From: Wenyingzhuangia marina | GTDB lineage: Bacteria; Bacteroidota; Bacteroidia; Flavobacteriales; Flavobacteriaceae | DNA: 64,000 nt | Direction of reading: 5' to 3' | Assembly: GCF_900130035.1 (NCBI RefSeq) | Contig: NZ_FQXQ01000002.1 | Coordinates: 496,001 to 560,000, forward strand | In this document: piece by piece, positions 55,644 to 64,000 of the stretch | Layout of the letters: each line of letters begins with the position of its first letter | Position numbering within the stretch: the first letter of the stretch is position 1 | Notes under the pieces: model-generated | The model's database searches: none | Told to the model about the DNA's origin: nothing | The model's input: the letters and a program-made list of their open reading frames with translations, nothing else | Made by a program: the position numbers and the translations under genes

Positions 55644-55976
55644 ATGGAAAAAAAAACAAAAATAAATTCACCTTGTGATGAAAGGTGTCCTGTAAGAGCC
55701 TCATTATCTCTATTAAGTGGAAAATGGACATTGATGATACTATTTCAAATAAACAACGGTGTGATGCGGTATGGTGAATTAAAAAGAGCTGTTACTGGTA
55801 TCAGCGAAAAAATGTTGATTCAAGAATTGAATATGCTAGTTGAAAATAAATTGGTTAGTAAAAAAGTCTATCCACAAATACCACCTAAAGTAGAGTATCG
55901 TTTGACTGAATTAGGATTAAAAACCTTGCCAATTGTAGATCAATTAGCACAATTTGGATTGGAAAATTTAGTATAG
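55644..55976 (+). CDS. HxlR-family winged-helix regulator
   Basis: This 110-residue DNA-binding protein has the family start CDERCPVRASLSLLSGKWT with two cysteines (C11, C15 region) before the winged helix, then MRYGELKRAVTGISEKMLIQEL as recognition region and YRLTELGLKTL. HxlR members such as YodB and QsrR sense electrophiles or oxidants through such an N-terminal Cys and repress a divergent reductase gene. The layout here is the same. It ends with its own terminator. Confidence 0.93.
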   Translation: MEKKTKINSPCDERCPVRASLSLLSGKWTLMILFQINNGVMRYGELKRAVTGISEKMLIQELNMLVENKLVSKKVYPQIPPKVEYRLTELGLKTLPIVDQLAQFGLENLV

Positions 55977-56001
55977 AAAGACTTGTCTTTTAATCTAATT
56001 A

Positions 56002-56029
56002 AAAAACTCACTAAAATTAGTGAGTTTTT
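56002..56029 (+). terminator. HxlR terminator
   Basis: AAAAACTCACTAA (56002-56014) pairs with TTAGTGAGTTTTT (56017-56029), then G and TTTTTT, 26 bp past the stop. Confidence 0.8.
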
Positions 56030-56224
56030 GTTTTTTAAATTATATGAGGCATCTTATACGTATCTGCAATCAATTTTGTTGAATGTAATATTCCTTCGCT
56101 AGAATGACCTAATTTTGATTCCAACGATCTAATTTGATATGATTAATTGATTTCAATATATCACAATATTCTAAAAAACCATAATTAAAATTACCAAAAC
56201 AAACATCCTAATTAAAATTGGTTG

Positions 56225-57958
56225 TTATTCTATTTCAAAAACAACAGCTGTAGCAAATGGCATATCCTTAGGACAAGTTATTAATAAACCATCAGCCGTT
56301 TCTTTCCATTTTAACTTTCCTTTGTAACCCAGCAACTTAACTGTTTTAACTTTTTTACCGTAATGCTTTGCATCTGCAGCAAGAGACTTAATTTTTATTT
56401 GAGTATTCGGGGCTGGTACATTCATACAAAAAGCATACAGTTTGTTGTTTTTACCAACTGTAAATCGGATATCCTGAGCATCAAACTTAAATTCAGCTTG
56501 TTTTTGACCCAATTTTCCGCCAGGAAGCATTTTTAATTTTCCATTAATCATCTCGCCTTCGGCTGGAATGACCCAGGCATGACTTCCATATACTCCTTCT
56601 CCATTAATTCGCATCCAATTCCCTACTTCTTTCAACATTTTTTGACTTTCTTCGTTAATTGAACCGTCCGGCAATAAAGAAATACATATTGCTGCATTTC
56701 CATCCCGTGCTATAGCTTCAATGATATAACGAATCATCATACCTGAATCATAGGTAAAATCTGGAGCATAAAACCAATCGCCTACAGGAGCTTCAGCAAT
56801 CCATGGCTGGTCTTTTTTAATATTTGCAGGAACTCCAAACTCTTCTGTATTTACGGTACCATTAGTATTATGACGAAATTTAACAATACTAAAAGTATTT
56901 ACTTTACCACGACGTTGTAAACTACGATTATAAAAATCAGCCATAACACTTTGCATCGCATTAGATTTTAGTCCCGTTCCTGTTCCATCGCCTGTAAATG
57001 GTCCTTGAACAGTACCATCAGTATAAATAAAATCAGGATCGTAATGTTTAACAACATCCATCATTCTTAAAGCCCAATTTTTTGCGTACCATTTAGCATA
57101 TCCTATATGATTACTAAATATTCCTGCCGGTGGCGGTGACCAATTAGTATGTGCTTTTTCATCTACCCCTTTATACGCTCTTAAATCGATCCCATAAAGC
57201 ATTTTCGGATCGTATCCTTCCCACCATTTTCCTTTTCCATCGGCAAGCGTAAGATGTCCATCATAAGGAATTCCTTTTTTACTTCCTTCTTTATCACTTC
57301 CAAATGCTGTTTGCCACCACCACCATGTATACTCATGATGAAAAGTGACTCCGTATCGCATTCCGTTTGCTTTACAAGCTTTTGCCCATTCCCCAATCAA
57401 ATCTCTTTTAGGTCCAATATTTACAGAGTTCCATGGTTGATATTCAGAATTCCACAAATCATAATTATCATGATGTACCCCTTGAATCATTAAAAAACGA
57501 GCCCCAGCATCCTGATAAATTTTTGTGAGTTTCTCCGGATCTAGCTTTGTAGGATTCCAATCACGTAATACTTCTTTATATCCTGCTTCAGAAGGATGAC
57601 CGTATTTTTTAATATGATTTTTATAGGCTAATTTATCTGATTTATAAAGGTTACGTGCGTACCAATCGCCACTTTCTCCAGCAGCTTGAGGTCCAAAATG
57701 AACCCAGATTCCAAACTTTGCTTCACGAAGCCAAGCAGGTTCTCCAGGGTAATTTTTCTCTATCGATTCCCAAGTGGGGTTAAAAGGCCCTTCTGCAATA
57801 GGAATTTTTAAATCAACCTCTTGAAATGTTTCCGAATTCCCCATGGGAACACTATTAATAGGTAATGAATTTGGTACTTCTGGAATTGGATTTTTTCCTT
57901 GAGCATAAACGCTGAACTGAAGTAAGGATAAAAACGTGAATAAAATTTTTGTTCTCAT
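56225..57958 (-). CDS. Glycoside hydrolase family 29 alpha-L-fucosidase
   Basis: This 577-residue secreted enzyme (signal peptide ending FSVYAQG) removes alpha-L-fucose. The GH29 barrel starts at PAWLREAKFGIWVHFGPQA. MIQGVHHDNYDLWNSEYQPWNS, the GVTFHHEYTWWWWQ segment and D314 in DFIYTDGT (nucleophile position) follow. A C-terminal beta-sandwich is present (about 470-577). It is the last gene of the SusD-GH31-GH97-mutarotase-GH29 operon, 11 bp after the mutarotase gene. Confidence 0.88.
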   Translation of the reverse strand: MRTKILFTFLSLLQFSVYAQGKNPIPEVPNSLPINSVPMGNSETFQEVDLKIPIAEGPFNPTWESIEKNYPGEPAWLREAKFGIWVHFGPQAAGESGDWYARNLYKSDKLAYKNHIKKYGHPSEAGYKEVLRDWNPTKLDPEKLTKIYQDAGARFLMIQGVHHDNYDLWNSEYQPWNSVNIGPKRDLIGEWAKACKANGMRYGVTFHHEYTWWWWQTAFGSDKEGSKKGIPYDGHLTLADGKGKWWEGYDPKMLYGIDLRAYKGVDEKAHTNWSPPPAGIFSNHIGYAKWYAKNWALRMMDVVKHYDPDFIYTDGTVQGPFTGDGTGTGLKSNAMQSVMADFYNRSLQRRGKVNTFSIVKFRHNTNGTVNTEEFGVPANIKKDQPWIAEAPVGDWFYAPDFTYDSGMMIRYIIEAIARDGNAAICISLLPDGSINEESQKMLKEVGNWMRINGEGVYGSHAWVIPAEGEMINGKLKMLPGGKLGQKQAEFKFDAQDIRFTVGKNNKLYAFCMNVPAPNTQIKIKSLAADAKHYGKKVKTVKLLGYKGKLKWKETADGLLITCPKDMPFATAVVFEIE

Positions 57959-57969
57959 ATTTTATTTTT

Positions 57970-58339
57970 TTAGTATTTATTTTTAATAAGTTTATTATAA
58001 TTTATATATCTGTTCCATCGGTAACCATTTTTCACCATCCTTGTGGCTCCCGGGGGTGCTTGTTGGAATTGCCACATTAATTTCTCCCATTCCTGAACTT
58101 TTGGATTGGCCGCGTCCATCATCTGTTTGCGTTCTGAACTATAACTTTCGTCTACTTCCATAATCATAAACAATCTGTTGGCTAGAATGTAAATTTCCAT
58201 ATCTATAATACCCGAATCTTTGATACTTTTAGTAATTTCAGACCAAGAACTTCCCTGAGAATGATACTGTTTATATAGTTCTATTAGCTCTGGATCATCC
58301 ACTAAATCACAAGCGTAACATATTTTTTTTTGAGTTCAT
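57970..58339 (-). pseudogene. L-rhamnose/L-fucose mutarotase family (DUF718), frame broken in an A9 run
   Basis: The main frame (57970-58302 with a GTG start) encodes the body of a RhaM/DUF718 mutarotase, which interconverts pyranose anomers: DDPELIELYKQYH, DMEIYILANRLFMIMEV, MDAANPKVQEWEKLMW. Upstream in the same frame the sequence keeps matching the family (ICYACDLV) back to about 58324 but has no start codon before a TGA. An ATG at 58339 begins MNSKK in another frame, and the two frames meet in nine A residues (complement of 58323-58331). Eight A would give a continuous MNSKKICYACDLVDDPEL. It may be a real frameshift, slippage-controlled expression, or a homopolymer sequencing error. Neighbouring GH29 suggests L-fucose as the sugar. 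Confidence 0.75.
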
Positions 58340-58396
58340 AAACTAAATTTTAATAAAGAATAAATAGGTCTTTTTCGGTCTGGAATTTATTTGAAT

Positions 58397-60340
58397 TTAT
58401 TTTTCTACAACAGCTACAAATCCTCCCCTTGGAAGACATTCCACATTCAAAAGGTCTCCTTTTTTTACTTTTATAACTTCAACAGCAAATGATTTATCAT
58501 TTTCCCCGTCTTTAATAAGTTTTAATTTAAAATTCCCTGTACCTAGAAAATCAAAGTTTATTTTTAATGTTTGTATTTCTTCATTACCATTAAGTCCTCC
58601 TAAATACCATTGATTTCCTTTTTTTCGAGCGATAATAACTTTCTCTCCCGGATAACCATCTAAAAGTTTGGTTTCATCCCAACTTACAGGAACATTTTTT
58701 AAAAATTCTTTAGGTTCTGAAGGTAAACTTTTATAGCCTTCTGGCCTATCGGCAAAATGCTGAAAACCTGACTCAAAAACTACTGATAATGCCAATTCAT
58801 GAGCATAAGAAGTACTATGCAGATGTTGCGAATTGGTAAAAGTTACCGGAGTATAATCCATCGAACCAACTACATTTCTAGTAAAAGGAAGTGTTGTATT
58901 GTGAGCCGCAGCTTTATCTGTAAGAACAGTATTATTATTATACCATTCTGCACCATAAACAGCTTCGGTAGTCATCAAATTTGGATAAGTGCGAGCCCAA
59001 CCACGCGGCACTGTTGCGCCATGAAAATTTACCATGATCTTATATTTTGCAGCATCTTTTAAAATAGCAATACAATATTTCATCATATCCTGCTGGTCAC
59101 CGGCAAAAAAATCAACTTTAATACCATAGATTCCCATTTTATTAAGCCATGCAAATTCTTTAGCTCTTTTTTCAGGAGTTAATAAACGGTCATTAGGAGT
59201 TGGCTCAAGCCAAGATGTGCCCGAATTATACCAAATCATAGGTTTAATACCTTTACTTTTAGCATAATTTACCACATCAATTATATTCCCACCGTTGCTC
59301 ATAACATCCCATTCCCAATCAATGAGCACATAGGGCCACTTCATTTCTACGGCTAAATCGATATACTCAACAACTTTTTGATAATCTTTAGATCCATGAT
59401 TATAAGCCCAATAAATCCAAGAAACCGCACCAGGTTTTATCCAATTTATTTCTTCTACTTTATTAGGTTCACTCACGTCAGTGATTAAAGTCGATTCGAC
59501 TACATCGGACAATCCACCAATAATTAATGTATGCCATTGAGAATTCCAAGGCAGAGTAGTTTTGACTCCAGTTTGCTTAAAAGTATCTCTTGGCGAAGCA
59601 TATCTTACTTTGTATTGATTTGGATTTTTAGAATTATTTAATTTTGAAGCACAATTATTTCCTGAAATATTTGCCTCAGAAATCAATACCCAAATAGGAT
59701 TATTATTTATTTTGAACAAAGCTGGAAATCCCCATTCTTGTTTATTATTTTTATTATCATTACTTTTTCCTGTATCTGAAAACGGGTAAAAACCTTCATA
59801 AGAATCCGTATATGTTTGTAACCAACGATTGGTAGTTGATGGAAAAACATAAGTGGTGCTTTCGTCAATAACATTTACTAATGAATTGCTTTTATTGGTA
59901 AATTCATAACGAAATGCTACTCCATCATTATAAACCCTAAAAACGATATTCAGAGGTTCATTATTCGAGTTTATACATTTAAAAACTTTTTCAGTTCCTA
60001 AATTATCACACCATTTTCGCTTACCGGAAATCATTTCGTATTTCTGGTTTACCTCCTTGGATTTAGATTCGCTAATTAATTTCAAATTATCCGTAAATTG
60101 CTGGTCGTCTCTTAAAATACCCAAAGGAGAATTTGGTATTATTTCAATATATTTCGATTTGTTTTTATACAAAATTTTAAAATATACCTGACCAAAAGAA
60201 TTTTTATCAGATTCTTTCTTCGAAACAATTGCCTTAATATTTTTATTTGGTGAGACAATTTCTTGAGCATTTATTGTAAATGTAGTTGAAATAACGAGAC
60301 CGAATATTAAATAGATGTATTTCATTGATCTTACTTTCAT
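58397..60340 (-). CDS. Glycoside hydrolase family 97, retaining (alpha-galactosidase-type) subgroup
   Basis: This 647-residue secreted enzyme (signal peptide ending TINAQE) has an N-terminal beta-sandwich (about 25-285), TIM barrel (about 290-560) and C-terminal beta domain. The barrel has GAVSWIYWAYNHGSKDY, VLIDWEWD, D410 in YGIKVDFFAGD and E459/E465 in MTTEAVYGAEW. NFHGATVPRGW has Gly where the inverting enzyme SusB has a catalytic Glu. Asp in KVDF plus Gly in NFHG is the pattern I know from the retaining alpha-galactosidase BtGH97b. There are two possible starts (60340 or 60325), both leaving a signal peptide. It follows the GH31 gene after 5 bp. Confidence 0.88.
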   Translation of the reverse strand: MKVRSMKYIYLIFGLVISTTFTINAQEIVSPNKNIKAIVSKKESDKNSFGQVYFKILYKNKSKYIEIIPNSPLGILRDDQQFTDNLKLISESKSKEVNQKYEMISGKRKWCDNLGTEKVFKCINSNNEPLNIVFRVYNDGVAFRYEFTNKSNSLVNVIDESTTYVFPSTTNRWLQTYTDSYEGFYPFSDTGKSNDNKNNKQEWGFPALFKINNNPIWVLISEANISGNNCASKLNNSKNPNQYKVRYASPRDTFKQTGVKTTLPWNSQWHTLIIGGLSDVVESTLITDVSEPNKVEEINWIKPGAVSWIYWAYNHGSKDYQKVVEYIDLAVEMKWPYVLIDWEWDVMSNGGNIIDVVNYAKSKGIKPMIWYNSGTSWLEPTPNDRLLTPEKRAKEFAWLNKMGIYGIKVDFFAGDQQDMMKYCIAILKDAAKYKIMVNFHGATVPRGWARTYPNLMTTEAVYGAEWYNNNTVLTDKAAAHNTTLPFTRNVVGSMDYTPVTFTNSQHLHSTSYAHELALSVVFESGFQHFADRPEGYKSLPSEPKEFLKNVPVSWDETKLLDGYPGEKVIIARKKGNQWYLGGLNGNEEIQTLKINFDFLGTGNFKLKLIKDGENDKSFAVEVIKVKKGDLLNVECLPRGGFVAVVEK

Positions 60341-60345
60341 GTTTT

Positions 60346-62979
60346 TTATTTTCTTGGAACAGCAATACTACTTCCATTGTATTGTACCGAAATATTGGTT
60401 TTTCCGTTTTCGATACCAAAGCCATTTGACTCATCTACCCAAACAATATTAAATACACGGTTTTTAATTAATCCATTAAAATTTCCACCTTTGCGTTTAC
60501 CAATTGTCAGGGTTTGTTTTTGTTCATTCCATTCAAAAGGGATAAAAGAAAAAGCACCTTTCTCATAGTTATAATTTGTTCCTTCATCTTCATAAAGTTC
60601 AAATTTGCCATTAGCACCTTTATACACTCTGATTTCAAGTGTATCGGAAGGCTTTTGGTTGGTGTACTGCATTTTTTCGCCTATTGGAATAATTGAACCC
60701 GATTTAACATATAAAGGAATGGTTGAAATAGATGCAGCTGTTTCTACTATTTGTCCGCCTTTATATTGTTTTCCTGTCCAAAAGTTAAACCATCCTGATT
60801 TGTTTTCAGGTAAGTAAACATCCCATTTATTTATATTCTCCGAAACAACAGGTGCCACAAGAAAAGCAGCTCCAAACATATACTCATATTTTTGCTGAAG
60901 TGCTTTTATATCATCTGAAAAATCCATGACCAATGGACGCATCAAGGTTCCATTATTAAAAGTTATGTTGGCTGCTTGCGAATAAATATATGGCATTAAA
61001 CGGTAACGTAAATTTAAAAATTTTAAAGCTTCTGATTCCACTTTTTTACCAAATCTCCAGAATTCAGTATTTGTTTGGTATCCATGCACTCTTTGTAAGG
61101 GTGAGAAAGTAGCTAACTGAAACCACCTTAAAAAACGTTCGTGAAATTTAACATCAGTGTATTGATTTTTACCAGGACGAAAAAATCCTCCTGCATCGAA
61201 AGTCCACCAGGGTAGTCCTGTTATAGAATAATTTAATCCGGCTGTTAGTTGTCTTTGTAAAGTCCCCCAATCATTACCTACATCTCCTGTCCATACCGCA
61301 GCAGCATAACGTTGTTGACCTGAGAATCCGCTTCTAGTTAGAATAAAAACTCTTTTATCAGGAGCATCTTTTCGAGAACCCTCATATACTGTTTTTGTTA
61401 CATACATTGGATAAACATTTCGCATTTGCTCTCCTGGAATTGTTCCGTTATTTATTTTTCTGCCTACTAAATCATCATTTTCAGGTTCTGTAGCATCTTG
61501 CCACCAAGCATCTATTTCGTATGGCTTTAATAACTTTTCACTAAAATTCTTCCAATAATAATCTGCAGCTTCAGGATTGAAAAAATCTACCCATTGGGTA
61601 TTTGGTATATAATAATTTTTCTTATTAAATTCTTTCCCCAATACACTTTCTTTATCTATTTTGGACCAAACAGAAAGCATCAATCGCATATTCATTTGGT
61701 GTAACTCTTTTACCATTGCTGACGGATCGGGATACATCTGTTCATCAAACTTCATTGAATTCCAACCATATTTACCCCAATATTGCCAATCTTGAACAAT
61801 TAAATCCATTGGTAATTTTTTATCTCTAAATGTTTTGGCATTTTTCAATAAATCATTTTGTGTAGTAAAACGTTCACGGCAATGAATATAACCTAATGCC
61901 CAAATAGGCATAAGAGGAGCTTGCCCTGTTAAATTACGGTAACTTGAAATAACTTCATCTGCATCTCCTGCAAAAACAACATAATCCAACTTATTAGCTA
62001 CTGGAGACCTAAAAACTGTTTCATTGGCAACTTTTCTATAATATACTACAGGCTTGTCATTTTTTTCTCCGGTAACTACAATGTTATGTTTTCCTGCTGT
62101 TAGTCTAACAAATGTACTGGTTGTTGGTGGTAACCAATGATTCTTAAAGTTAAACACCTCTTTACCATCAATTTTTAACTCCCATTTTCTAGCCATTTTT
62201 TGACCAACATCTAACAAAATAGCATATTCATCATTCTCTTTAATAGTAAAACTTCCAGTAAACACACCATCTTGTCGGGTTTCCTTTTGTGTACCATTGG
62301 TAGTGGTAACATCAATGCTAATAGACTCTCCTCTTATCCCAGATGATTTTAAATTAACAACAGAATCTGCTGGATTAAAATCAGTAAGACCATAATTGTG
62401 CCATAGCAAACCATAGCCTTTACTTGACATAATAAATGGAATAGCAATTTGTGTATTTACCTGAGTTAATCTTCTAGGCAGTCCTTTAATATTCAAATGT
62501 CCATCTTGAAACTGACCAGTACCAAAGATATATTCTTCAGGTAATGTACTAAAACCTTGTTCTACAATATAACATGACTCACCTTGTACTGAACTTGGCT
62601 TAAGAATACGTCCTTTGGGTTTTTCGCTTAAAAAAACGTTTCCTTTGGAATTTCGATAAGACAATGTTCCACTTTTTTTATCTACTACCACAGTCATTTT
62701 TGACATAGCAATTTCAATTCCTGAATTGGATTCCGAAACCTTAAAGTCAGGCAGGTTAACTTTTGAAGTAAAAACTAATTCAGGAATTTGACTTTTCATT
62801 TCCAAAGCATATTGAACTCTTACGGTATTTTCGGCTAGAGGACTCAAATGTAGTTCTCCTTTTTCAAGAGTTATAACTACTTTATCGTTATGTTTTTTAT
62901 ACCCCTTAACCACTTGTCCAATAGAAAATATTGGAGTAAGTAAGACAAATAGAATTGTTATTTGCTTCATTTTTTTCAT
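60346..62979 (-). CDS. Glycoside hydrolase family 31 with PA14 insertion (alpha-xylosidase-like)
   Basis: This 877-residue secreted enzyme (signal peptide to about residue 22) has an N-terminal GH31 beta-sandwich interrupted by a PA14 domain (about 220-330; TRQDGVFTGSFTIKENDEYA, WELKIDGKEVFNF, and RLTAGKHNIVV). A TIM barrel then carries D495 in WWQDATEPE as nucleophile and D566 in VWTGDVGNDW as acid/base, followed by C-terminal beta domains. PA14 at this place is known from alpha-xylosidases such as CjXyl31A that act on xyloglucan fragments, but alpha-glucosidase or alpha-galactosidase activity is not excluded. It is the first enzyme gene after susD. Confidence 0.9.
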   Translation of the reverse strand: MKKMKQITILFVLLTPIFSIGQVVKGYKKHNDKVVITLEKGELHLSPLAENTVRVQYALEMKSQIPELVFTSKVNLPDFKVSESNSGIEIAMSKMTVVVDKKSGTLSYRNSKGNVFLSEKPKGRILKPSSVQGESCYIVEQGFSTLPEEYIFGTGQFQDGHLNIKGLPRRLTQVNTQIAIPFIMSSKGYGLLWHNYGLTDFNPADSVVNLKSSGIRGESISIDVTTTNGTQKETRQDGVFTGSFTIKENDEYAILLDVGQKMARKWELKIDGKEVFNFKNHWLPPTTSTFVRLTAGKHNIVVTGEKNDKPVVYYRKVANETVFRSPVANKLDYVVFAGDADEVISSYRNLTGQAPLMPIWALGYIHCRERFTTQNDLLKNAKTFRDKKLPMDLIVQDWQYWGKYGWNSMKFDEQMYPDPSAMVKELHQMNMRLMLSVWSKIDKESVLGKEFNKKNYYIPNTQWVDFFNPEAADYYWKNFSEKLLKPYEIDAWWQDATEPENDDLVGRKINNGTIPGEQMRNVYPMYVTKTVYEGSRKDAPDKRVFILTRSGFSGQQRYAAAVWTGDVGNDWGTLQRQLTAGLNYSITGLPWWTFDAGGFFRPGKNQYTDVKFHERFLRWFQLATFSPLQRVHGYQTNTEFWRFGKKVESEALKFLNLRYRLMPYIYSQAANITFNNGTLMRPLVMDFSDDIKALQQKYEYMFGAAFLVAPVVSENINKWDVYLPENKSGWFNFWTGKQYKGGQIVETAASISTIPLYVKSGSIIPIGEKMQYTNQKPSDTLEIRVYKGANGKFELYEDEGTNYNYEKGAFSFIPFEWNEQKQTLTIGKRKGGNFNGLIKNRVFNIVWVDESNGFGIENGKTNISVQYNGSSIAVPRK

Positions 62980-63053
62980 TTAATCTTTATCTAGAATTCT
63001 AAAAAAAAGCCACTTATACTATGATATTTTTTTATATTACTACTTAAAAAAAT

Positions 63054-63080
63054 CATTTCCTGTTTTTTAAGCAGGAAATG
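63054..63080 (-). terminator. Attenuator between susD and the GH31 gene
   Basis: CATTTCCTG (63054-63062) pairs with CAGGAAATG (63072-63080); on the minus strand a T run follows the stem. It is 8 bp past the susD stop and probably lowers expression of the enzymes relative to susCD. Confidence 0.65.
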
Positions 63081-63088
63081 AAAAATAA

Positions 63089-64000
63089 TTAATTAGGATA
63101 TCCAGTATTTTGAGTCAATTTAGTATTGACATTTCTTTCTGCCTGAGGAATAGGCCATAATTCATTTACTCCTTCAACAAAATTTCTTTTTTGATACATC
63201 AAATAGCCATCTTCATCAACATCAAAAGCAGTGTAATTAGCAGGATCATTTGTTAATTTCATACCTGTAAACTGACGATTCAATTTCTCGGCAGCAACTC
63301 CCCATCTTAGAATATCATAGTAATGAAGTCCTTCAAAAGCAAACTCTACCTCGCGCTCCATTCTAATTTTATTTCGTAATTCGGTTGGATTTGTTGTTGT
63401 TATTGCTGGCATATTAACATCTGCTCTTGATCTCACTTTATTAATTGTTTCATCTAATAATGCCTGATTTATAGCTTCACCTGCTTCTAATTTAGACTCT
63501 AAATAACTCAATAACACTTCAGCATAACGAATAATACTCCAATTTCCTCCATAATTCATTAGATTCCCACCTGTAAATGAAGGATCCATGAATTTATTAA
63601 TACAATAGCCACTCCAGTTGTATCTGGTAAACCTATCAGGAGAATTACTATCTGGTCTGCTTACAAATGTTTTTCCTTGAAACACCGTTCTGTCCGAAAT
63701 CATAATGGTATAATCTAACCTGGGATCTCTATTGTTATATGGATTTGCAGGATCAAATAAAGGAGATTCATCGATGCTTAAACCATCTGTACATTCATAT
63801 TGTTTTACTAATTCATTGTAAGGAGAAAACTGATGCCAACCACCATAAGCCTCTGGATAAAGATACTGAGGTAGAACATGTCCATACACATCTTCCTGGT
63901 ACTGAGTGGTAAGAATAAATTCTTTATTTATTTCATTATTAGCATTAAACATCGTTTCAAAACTAGCATTTAAAGTGTAAGCCTCACTATCTATAATTTT
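63089..64000 (-). CDS. SusD/RagB-family outer membrane lipoprotein (partial, N-terminus outside window)
   Basis: The frame is open to the right edge (304 residues visible) and holds the C-terminal part of a SusD-like glycan-binding lipoprotein. YSIIRYAEVLLSYLESKLE-type segment (WSIIRYAEVLLSYLE), INKVRSRADVNMPAI, RNKIRMEREVEFAFEGLHYYDILRWGVAAEKLN in part, and the end NELWPIPQAERNVN all match the family. It works on the cell surface as the lid of a SusC transporter, which should be encoded just beyond the right edge. It starts the operon GH31-GH97-mutarotase-GH29. Confidence 0.94.
   Translation of the reverse strand, partial: KIIDSEAYTLNASFETMFNANNEINKEFILTTQYQEDVYGHVLPQYLYPEAYGGWHQFSPYNELVKQYECTDGLSIDESPLFDPANPYNNRDPRLDYTIMISDRTVFQGKTFVSRPDSNSPDRFTRYNWSGYCINKFMDPSFTGGNLMNYGGNWSIIRYAEVLLSYLESKLEAGEAINQALLDETINKVRSRADVNMPAITTTNPTELRNKIRMEREVEFAFEGLHYYDILRWGVAAEKLNRQFTGMKLTNDPANYTAFDVDEDGYLMYQKRNFVEGVNELWPIPQAERNVNTKLTQNTGYPN

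Noticed and set aside
1-64000. CRISPR arrays, insertion sequences, phage genes, rRNA
   Set aside because: I saw no regularly spaced repeats, transposase motifs, phage structural proteins or rRNA segments in the window; repeats found are terminators, leaders and the operator sites listed.

Overview
The window is AT-rich Bacteroidota DNA, almost certainly from a marine-type Flavobacteriaceae. The signs are SusC/SusD pairs, a hybrid two-component regulator, glycoside hydrolases with signal peptides, a eukaryotic-type (GSII) glutamine synthetase, almost no Shine-Dalgarno sequences, and repeated Bacteroidetes-type promoters (TTG, about 18-20 bp, TAnnTTTG). Genus cannot be fixed from the sequence.

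Layout. (1) 1-9193, accessory: a partial SusC receptor (-) is divergent from a myo-inositol oxygenase plus sodium/solute symporter operon (+), followed by a convergent 1343-residue hybrid two-component regulator (HTCS). (2) 9213-39501, housekeeping core: CoA-disulfide reductase/rhodanese fusion, M90-like peptidase, glnA, purM, lpxK, Nif3, zinc-ribbon-like protein, cold-shock protein, rimP-nusA-infB with an upstream tRNA-Gln, DUF2723 membrane protein, polysaccharide deacetylase, thioredoxin-like protein, polA, LtaS-like sulfatase, rplM-rpsI, rpsB-tsf, pyrH-frr and an RND/MMPL transporter. (3) 39594-52206, a galactan-type locus: GH2, GH35, DUF5107-TPR and sugar porter form one operon, divergent from an AraC regulator, with a GH43_24-like exo-beta-1,3-galactanase next to it. 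(4) 52343-55976: isochorismatase-like hydrolase, AraC regulator, SnoaL-like protein, NmrA-like reductase and HxlR regulator. (5) 56225-64000, a second glycan locus read leftwards from susD (cut by the window edge): GH31 with PA14, retaining-type GH97, L-fucose/L-rhamnose mutarotase (frameshifted as given) and GH29 fucosidase.

Main new signal. Four intergenic sites share a direct repeat ATGGA-N16-ATGGA, with half-sites exactly 21 bp (two helical turns) apart, three of them also sharing CAAAA at the same internal position. They lie upstream of susC, of the inositol oxygenase operon, of the HTCS gene and of the sugar-porter operon 40 kb away. In all four the same orientation faces the gene, and a -7-like box lies 21-23 bp downstream. 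This looks like the operator of an AraC-type DNA-binding domain, most likely the HTCS, and would tie inositol oxidation, a SusC system and the galactan locus into one regulon.

Other points: a frame-breaking A9 run in the mutarotase gene; an intrinsic terminator directly in front of the rimP start codon; structured leaders before rpsB and rplM; interlocked face-to-face promoters for hxlR and the nmrA-like gene; and loss of catalytic or metal-binding residues in the PolA proofreading domain, a thioredoxin-like protein and a zinc-ribbon protein.
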